Shown: piece by piece, positions 6,901-10,227 of the stretch
How positions within the stretch are numbered: position 1 is the stretch's first letter
How the letters are laid out: each line of letters starts with the position of its first letter
Assembly: GCA_017613485.1 (NCBI GenBank)
Contig: JAGADS010000278.1
Location: 1-10,227, forward strand
Reading direction: 5' to 3'
DNA from: Treponema sp.
Lineage (GTDB): Bacteria > Spirochaetota > Spirochaetia > Treponematales > Treponemataceae
Length of the DNA: 10,227 nt
The notes under the pieces: model-generated
Seen by the model: the letters and a program-made list of their open reading frames with translations, nothing else
Database searches by the model: none
What the model was told of the DNA's origin: nothing
Translations under genes and position numbers: made by a program

Positions 6901-7679
6901 TTTTCTTCCTCCGTGATTGTGTCGATTCCTTCCAGCAGACGCTTGAGCCATTCTCCCAAAAGATCTGCCCAGTATGTGCGTATGTAATCAAGCTGACCTT
7001 TGAGCGATGTGGGGGATGCAATGACAGGTTCCTTGAGCATGTCTATGAGGTTGTTTCCCTTTGGTCCGAATACAGGCTGTGTCATAAAGAAAGCCTTTAT
7101 CTGATTCCATGTCTTGATGTATGTCGGATTTGTACTTAGCTTTGTGTCGTCAAATAAAATCTGGAACGGATGGAATGCAGGATTCTCGTTTGCAAGATGA
7201 AGCATTATCATTTCCTCAAGAACCTGTTCCCTGTTGCTCCTCTGTTTTCCTGTTCCCGGATCAATCGCTGACTGAATGAGATAATCCTGAGCAGTGAGTT
7301 TTTTCTGATAGACAAGTACCGGCGGGAATTCCTCCATGAACTGAAGGAGAAGAGAGTCAATCTTATCGCTTCCGAAATAAGTATCAAGATCAGCAAGAAG
7401 ATTTGTAAAAGCAAGAGGTGCCTTGTCTCTGCGGAAGAGCATGCACACATAATGGAAAATCTCGTCAATCAAGCCCATTGCATTAAGAGAGCCTGCCGAG
7501 ACCTGTTTTTCATCCTGGCCGCGATCCTTGAACACTTTGTTCAGCTTTACCTGAAATGTCCTTACTGCCTTTAAATCTGCAAAAATCACGTTGCCGCTTG
7601 AACTGTACAATGTCTCGTCGAACTTGCATAAATCCCTTATTGCACGACTGATGTGAAATTCATTGTAAGAAAAAATCAT
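3912..7679 (-). CDS. Large intracellular GH13 (alpha-amylase family) protein with long N- and C-terminal extensions
   Basis: 1255 residues, roughly twice a typical GH13 enzyme. Seen: a TIM-barrel catalytic domain spans about 325-760. Region I is ASDMVPNH (Asp405, Asn409, His410), region II is IIRFDAAM (Arg523, nucleophile Asp525), region III is LLAEAF (acid Glu590), and region IV is FMNNPDEET (Asp651, with Pro650 where His is usual). About 320 mainly helical residues precede the barrel, and about 490 follow, with a charged coiled-coil-like stretch (930-965), a Lys-rich linker (966-985) and a Lys/Ser/Thr-rich tail (1205-1255). There is no signal peptide. Known: GH13 enzymes hydrolyse or transglycosylate alpha-glucans; GlgE-type maltosyltransferases also have Pro in region IV (NTPD). 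Inference: cytosolic processing of glycogen/maltodextrin together with the upstream malQ, 11 bp away. The start has GGAGG (7689-7685) 5 bp upstream. The exact specificity is unknown. Confidence 0.9.
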   Translation of the reverse strand: MIFSYNEFHISRAIRDLCKFDETLYSSSGNVIFADLKAVRTFQVKLNKVFKDRGQDEKQVSAGSLNAMGLIDEIFHYVCMLFRRDKAPLAFTNLLADLDTYFGSDKIDSLLLQFMEEFPPVLVYQKKLTAQDYLIQSAIDPGTGKQRSNREQVLEEMIMLHLANENPAFHPFQILFDDTKLSTNPTYIKTWNQIKAFFMTQPVFGPKGNNLIDMLKEPVIASPTSLKGQLDYIRTYWADLLGEWLKRLLEGIDTITEEEKASWAPINGGEVSMDAYSYENLMQEYERFSPDREWMPKVVLMAKTVLVWLFQLSKQYGREITRLDQIPDEELNRLRDEGFTGLWLIGLWERSYASKRIKQINGNPEAAASAYSLLDYEIAGNLGGWEALDNLRRRCWVRGIRLASDMVPNHTGMDGKWVIEHPDLFITSKDCPFPQYSFNGENLSQDGRVSLYLEDHYYSKSDCAVCFKRVDNQTGDVTYIYHGNDGTGMPWNDTAQIDFLNPAAREAVIQQIMKVAANFPIIRFDAAMVLAKKHIRRLWYPEPGHGGDIATRSQHALTTEQFEAALPNEFWREVVDRCAQEMPDTLLLAEAFWMMEGYFTRTLGMHRVYNSAFMNMLKKEENQKYRDTVKNTIKFDPQVLKRFVNFMNNPDEETAVAQFGKGDKYFGVCTLMITMPGLPMFGHGQIEGYEEKYGMEYTKAYRDEKPDQGLVDRHWHDIFPLLHKRYLFSGVENFLFYDVWNNGQVNENIFAYSNGAGAERTIVFYNNKYERAAGWIKQSCEYAVKTGSGENDIQMYTRSLAEGVGLTSGADHFMIFREHKSGLWFVRKSDDIINQGMFVALNGFEYQVYLDVQEVTDTVEGKYSKLCELLAGSGVPDLEIAWEEYRYKDLYAALAKFATPELLESLHNLFTPVAILKANKKTLPDLKTLFDSAREAALAYYEKESEFAFEAEQTREKERLAALNGKKTKKQAAGTQKEKRVSKKATESTPEDRFKSFCRQIEYLATTMTDAQGVKSTKDGTSVVRNKISDTAFKTSQENLLYSGLMNYDCAPEILSAFAMVSSAGRKNCLTWSYDRKLTELLGKADIKAPGMKETFRSLFFMMRVRDFNFGASSFAKSTYEAAKLLVDGPNSPLIVGTNEFNGIKWFNKEKMESAMWFCLAAVTMFSPRILREQIYRLYRTLIAAKESSEYQVEKFLEALNPNPKTSSHKKTGTKKSGEVKEAKKVKEPKETKEKLTSGGKTKKSASGSKSSKQK

Positions 7680-7690
7680 CCTTTCCTCCG

Positions 7691-9778
7691 CTAGTTGACC
7701 GCAGCATGAAGCTCTGCAATCTCCTTTATTTTGTTTATCAAATCTTTGTTTTGAATTAAGTCCTCAATTTTAACCGGCATCCTGTAAGTCCAGTTCCAGT
7801 TGTTTACTGTGCCCGGAATGTTTATCCTTTCCTGAGACGGATCATCTGCATAATATTTTTCATCAAGATAAAGATAATCCTGAATCGGGTTAACATACCA
7901 TGCGCTCTTTGCCCTTGCTCCAGACTTCAGGACATACTCGCAGACTTTTGGTGCAAACGGTATGTCATCTTTTATTTCCTCAGCTGTATCCTTTACGCCT
8001 GCCATCTTTATGAACTCACGCACGGAATCCTTCTCGTCCTGCCACCACTGCCTTATTGTTGAGCTGTCATGCACGGACACAGTTGCAACAGACAGTTCAG
8101 GATATGCAGAAAAATCCTCGTATGGCCACGGTTCATTCTGCCAGTCGCGTGTCCACCTTATTACACGAAGGCTTGCGATGTTCAATGCCTGCAAAACCTC
8201 GCTCATGATTGGAAGATGTATGCCAAGGTCTTCGGCACAGGGCTGCATTGCGGTGGATGAAACCAGGGGACCTAAAACTCCATGCGCATGATTCTTCCAC
8301 AATTCGTTTTCCTTTTCCTCAAGCTTTGCAAAAAGTTCCTGCATTGATTTTTTTTCTTCATCAGAAAGGCTCTTCCACGCAGTTGAATCCGAATATGACC
8401 ACACCGGAACAAAAGAATTTTTCTTTATCTCAATCAGGCAACGGTCCAGCCATTTTTTTGCAAGTGCATCCTGAATCTTTTTATTCAGCCCGGCATCCTC
8501 TGTAAAGACAGTTGAATAAATATCGCTGTCAAACTTTATCTCTTCCTTGAACGTCCAAAGCTCCTCGTCTCCTATGCGGTCACATGTTTTTTCAAGCAGC
8601 TCGCGTGCATAATCCCAAGAGCCTGTGATGTCACCGATTGTCTGCGTGGGAATGTGGGGACATGAAAGCCATTTTATCCTTGCATCATCAAAGCCTGCTT
8701 CCTCAAGATTTTTTCTCTTGATTGTGCAGCATGGATTAGGACAGCCTAAATATGCTGTCGTCTCTTTTTTGTTGACCGCCCATATCCTGAAAAATCCCAG
8801 TACATGATCAAGCCTGTATGCATCGTAAAATCTTGCAGCGGAGGAAATGCGCTCCTTCCACCATGAAAATGAATCTGAGGATATTCTGTCCCAGTCGTAA
8901 ATCGGAAGCCCCCACCTCTGTCCTGTCGGATTGTCACCATCGGGAGGAGAACCCGCTATGAATTCACTGTTGAAGAATTCAGGCCATGCCCAGCAGTCAA
9001 CGCTGTCCTCGTTCATCAGGATGGGAATGTCACCTTTTAGGATAATACCCTTTTCCTTTACATAAGATGCGGCTTCAAGGAACTGTTTTGAGGCAATCAT
9101 CTGGCACCACACATAAAAATTATGACTTGAACGCAAAGCGCGATTGTTCCATCTTAGCTCGATAAAATGGCGGTTCATCCTGGACTTGTCCTCGTCCCAT
9201 TCTTTCCAGTGGGCCTGAGAATAAACGTCCTTTAGATTCTTGAACACAGCATAGGGAATAACCCAGTGATTTCTTGAGACAAATTCATCTATCTCCACGT
9301 TGAACTCATGTGCAATTGCGGCAGGAGAATCAGCGCTTACAACTCTTCCGCCAGGTGCAGACGATGACAGCGGAGATCTCTTTGTAGTCATTTTTTTCTC
9401 AAGATAATCATAAAGAAGATGCAGGAGCCGTATTTTTTCTGCACACACTTTCTCATAGTCAAATCGCGGACTGTATTTTACGTTTTTCAGATATGCCTTG
9501 TATGCACCGGAAAATGCACGGTTGTTTTTTAAGGCATCGTCAAAACCTGTAATTGAGCTTATGCGGATATAGACCGGATGCAGTGCACATGACGACAGGG
9601 CAGAATAAGGGGAGGATTGGGAAGCCGTGTCATTTACAGGTAAAAGCTGAAGTACACCAAGATTGCTTTCCTTACAAAAATCAGCAAAATCCCTGAGTGC
9701 ATAAAAATCACCGATGCCAGGGCATTCTTTTGTATACAATGCACCCAGAGGCACCACAACGCCAGTCTTCCTTTCCAT
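7691..9778 (-). CDS. malQ: 4-alpha-glucanotransferase, DPE2-like GH77 (amylomaltase)
   Basis: 695 residues from the ATG at 9778. Seen: N-terminal TGVVVPLGALYT...GIGDF (5-25), LQLLPVNDT (43-51), SPYSALSSCALHP (56-68), KGDIPI (248-253), SPPDGDNPTGQRWGLPIYDW (277-296), nucleophile Asp324 in YRLDH, acid Glu516 in CAEDLG, and VHDSSTIRQWW (569-579). Known: GH77 moves glucan segments between alpha-1,4-glucans and releases glucose. The roughly 190 residues between nucleophile and acid, and the HD-x-STIR block, resemble the plant DPE2/bacterial long-MalQ branch, but the N-terminal CBM20 domains usual there are absent. The frame can be extended to a TTG at 9835, but that adds 19 unconserved residues across a TATAAT box, so 9778 is preferred. 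No Shine-Dalgarno sequence precedes it. It heads an operon with the GH13 gene. The protein has no signal peptide, so it is probably cytosolic. Confidence 0.93.
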   Translation of the reverse strand: MERKTGVVVPLGALYTKECPGIGDFYALRDFADFCKESNLGVLQLLPVNDTASQSSPYSALSSCALHPVYIRISSITGFDDALKNNRAFSGAYKAYLKNVKYSPRFDYEKVCAEKIRLLHLLYDYLEKKMTTKRSPLSSSAPGGRVVSADSPAAIAHEFNVEIDEFVSRNHWVIPYAVFKNLKDVYSQAHWKEWDEDKSRMNRHFIELRWNNRALRSSHNFYVWCQMIASKQFLEAASYVKEKGIILKGDIPILMNEDSVDCWAWPEFFNSEFIAGSPPDGDNPTGQRWGLPIYDWDRISSDSFSWWKERISSAARFYDAYRLDHVLGFFRIWAVNKKETTAYLGCPNPCCTIKRKNLEEAGFDDARIKWLSCPHIPTQTIGDITGSWDYARELLEKTCDRIGDEELWTFKEEIKFDSDIYSTVFTEDAGLNKKIQDALAKKWLDRCLIEIKKNSFVPVWSYSDSTAWKSLSDEEKKSMQELFAKLEEKENELWKNHAHGVLGPLVSSTAMQPCAEDLGIHLPIMSEVLQALNIASLRVIRWTRDWQNEPWPYEDFSAYPELSVATVSVHDSSTIRQWWQDEKDSVREFIKMAGVKDTAEEIKDDIPFAPKVCEYVLKSGARAKSAWYVNPIQDYLYLDEKYYADDPSQERINIPGTVNNWNWTYRMPVKIEDLIQNKDLINKIKEIAELHAAVN

Positions 9779-9785
9779 AGATTCA

Positions 9786-9794
9786 ATTATACCA
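9786..9794 (-). promoter_or_regulatory. Predicted extended -10 promoter of the malQ-GH13 operon
   Basis: On the minus strand TGGTATAAT is a perfect extended -10 element (TGn-TATAAT). It ends 7 bp before the malQ ATG at 9778, so transcription is expected to start at the ATG itself. No convincing -35 box lies 17 bp upstream, which fits an extended -10 promoter. Just upstream is a pyrimidine-only tract on this strand (19 bases, 9803-9821), which could bend DNA or act like an UP element. No CRP-like or other operator dyad is clear. Confidence 0.65.
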
Positions 9795-9859
9795 CATTCT
9801 ACAGAAAAAGAAAGAAAAAAATCACATTTTTGCAAATTTAGGATTATTTTAAGGTTTCT

Positions 9860-9865
9860 AAGGAG
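9860..9865 (+). promoter_or_regulatory. Shine-Dalgarno sequence of the Rpn-type remnant
   Basis: AAGGAG lies 6 bp before the ATG at 9872. It shows that the original gene started here and that the translation signal is still intact, although the coding region is broken. No convincing promoter is seen between it and the divergent malQ promoter. Confidence 0.65.
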
Positions 9866-9871
9866 TGAAAA

Positions 9872-10130
9872 ATGTCCACAAACAAAAAGTCACCTTCGTG
9901 GGAAGAACTTACATTCGCAAACAATTTCCTTTTCTGCAAGATTATGGAGAGTGAGCCTATATCCAATGCATAATTCGTAATTCATAATTCTTAATTATGC
10001 ATTATGAATCAATGTAAAGGTCTTTTTCAACGCGTCAGAATATGCTAACATGGAGAGTGACGAGGAGAAAGCTTTTTTCAGATTTCTTTCAGGCCAGAAA
10101 GCCGATAGTGTGATAATGGACAGGAATTAG
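9872..10130 (+). pseudogene. Decayed Rpn/PD-(D/E)XK nuclease family (transposase-like) gene, middle deleted
   Basis: Seen: an intact start reads SPSWEELTFANNFLF and then KIMESEP before a TAA at 9971-9973, giving only 33 residues. From 10008 a second piece in another frame reads VKVFFNASEYANMES and then DEEKAFFRFLSGQKADS, ending at a TAG at 10128-10130. Known, from memory of the family: in Treponema and similar gut bacteria these two blocks are the N-terminal and late parts of one protein of roughly 250-300 residues annotated as Rpn family/PD-(D/E)XK transposase. Inference: about 110-130 residues holding the nuclease core were lost, and an AT-rich repeat (9965-10010) now occupies the junction. 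The last residues (VIMDRN) also look degraded and the C-terminal helix is missing. The 33-residue stub could still be translated but would have no nuclease activity. Confidence 0.75.
9965..10010. repeat. AT-rich palindromic repeat at the deletion junction
   Basis: AATGCATAATT (9965-9975) and AATTATGCATT (9993-10003) form a perfect 11-bp inverted repeat around a 17-bp loop. A second perfect 9-bp pair, ATTCATAAT (9980-9988) and ATTATGAAT (10001-10009), overlaps it, so two alternative hairpins are possible. The left side also contains tandem TAATTC units. The element is nearly all A and T, supplies the stop codon of the upstream fragment, and lacks the GC stem plus T tract of an intrinsic terminator. 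It resembles short AT-rich intergenic repeats seen in many genomes; copy number cannot be judged from this window. Confidence 0.7.
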
Positions 10131-10145
10131 AAATATATAACAATA

Positions 10146-10227
10146 ATGAGAGTTTTTACGGTTTTTTGCGACAGCAAAAAATGCGAGCCCTCGCGAGCAA
10201 GTGAAAACTCTAAGAGCAAGCTTCAGC
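10146..10227 (+). other. Self-complementary element / start of an open frame cut by the right edge
   Basis: GAGTTTTTAC (10150-10159) pairs with GTGAAAACTC (10201-10210) with one G-T pair. Between them lie two smaller hairpins: TTTTTTGC/GCAAAAAA (10162-10169 and 10174-10181, loop GACA) and GCGAG/CTCGC (10183-10187 and 10190-10194). Together they could fold as a three-way junction in RNA or a cruciform in DNA. The same bases are an open frame from ATG 10146 (27 codons to the edge, beginning MRVFTVFCDSKKCEPSRA) with no Shine-Dalgarno sequence. The pairing suggests a repeat or structured element rather than a real gene; what follows is outside the window. Confidence 0.45.

Noticed and set aside
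9779..9835. TTG start giving a 19-residue longer MalQ, resembling a short hydrophobic leader
   Set aside because: The segment spans a perfect extended -10 promoter, is unlike any MalQ N-terminus, and lacks a Shine-Dalgarno sequence; it is not a signal peptide.
9803..9835. TGTGA next to the purine tract as a CRP-type site for malQ
   Set aside because: Only one half-site is present; the matching inverted half is missing at the required spacing.
9872..9973. The 33-codon frame as a functional small protein or toxin
   Set aside because: Its sequence is the start of the Rpn-type nuclease family and its stop codon comes from the inserted AT-rich repeat, so a truncated remnant is the simpler reading.

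Overview
The window looks like chromosome from a carbohydrate-fermenting spirochaete, most likely a host-associated Treponema. The basis is resemblance remembered from that genus, not a search: a threonine synthase-like protein with the motifs GPTGTFKDFG and TTGELG, a very large intracellular GH13 protein next to a DPE2-like 4-alpha-glucanotransferase, and the remains of a PD-(D/E)XK (Rpn/transposase-like) gene of the SPSWEELTFANNFLF type. Base composition is moderate and AT-leaning, and coding density is very high, with several 3' ends overlapping.

Layout. (1) Positions 1-362 (+) hold the C-terminal part of a HAD-family hydrolase, cut by the left edge. (2) Positions 359-1180 (-) encode a PlsC-type acyltransferase that meets the HAD gene tail to tail with a 4-bp overlap. 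(3) Positions 1187-1250 hold two back-to-back promoters. (4) Positions 1258-2587 (+) encode a two-gene ABC-2 type exporter (ATPase, then a six-helix permease overlapping it by 20 bp), followed 39 bp later by a threonine synthase-like gene (2627-3955). (5) Positions 3912-9778 (-) are a two-gene alpha-glucan operon: malQ/DPE2-like first, then after 11 bp a 1255-residue GH13 protein whose lysine-rich tail runs antisense into the last 44 bp of the thrC-like gene. (6) Positions 9872-10130 (+) are a decayed Rpn-type nuclease/transposase gene. Its N- and C-terminal ends survive, but the middle is gone and an AT-rich palindromic repeat sits at the junction. (7) The last ~80 bp form a strongly self-complementary element that also reads as the start of an open frame.

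How the genes work together. MalQ and the GH13 protein lack signal peptides and probably form a cytosolic maltodextrin/glycogen pathway: MalQ transfers glucosyl or maltosyl units between glucans, and the GH13 enzyme cuts or transfers alpha-glucans. The ABC pair probably exports, or gives resistance to, an unidentified substrate. The acyltransferase belongs to phospholipid synthesis or remodelling.

The most notable signals are these. The genes that head their transcription units (acyltransferase, ABC ATPase, malQ) have -10 boxes 6-7 bp before the start codon and no Shine-Dalgarno sequence, which suggests leaderless mRNAs; the internal genes have good Shine-Dalgarno sequences. The GH13 protein has NNPD where the family's region IV usually has NHD, plus long N- and C-terminal extensions. 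The thrC-like protein has altered PLP/phosphate-site loops. I did not find a clear new defence or mobile system.
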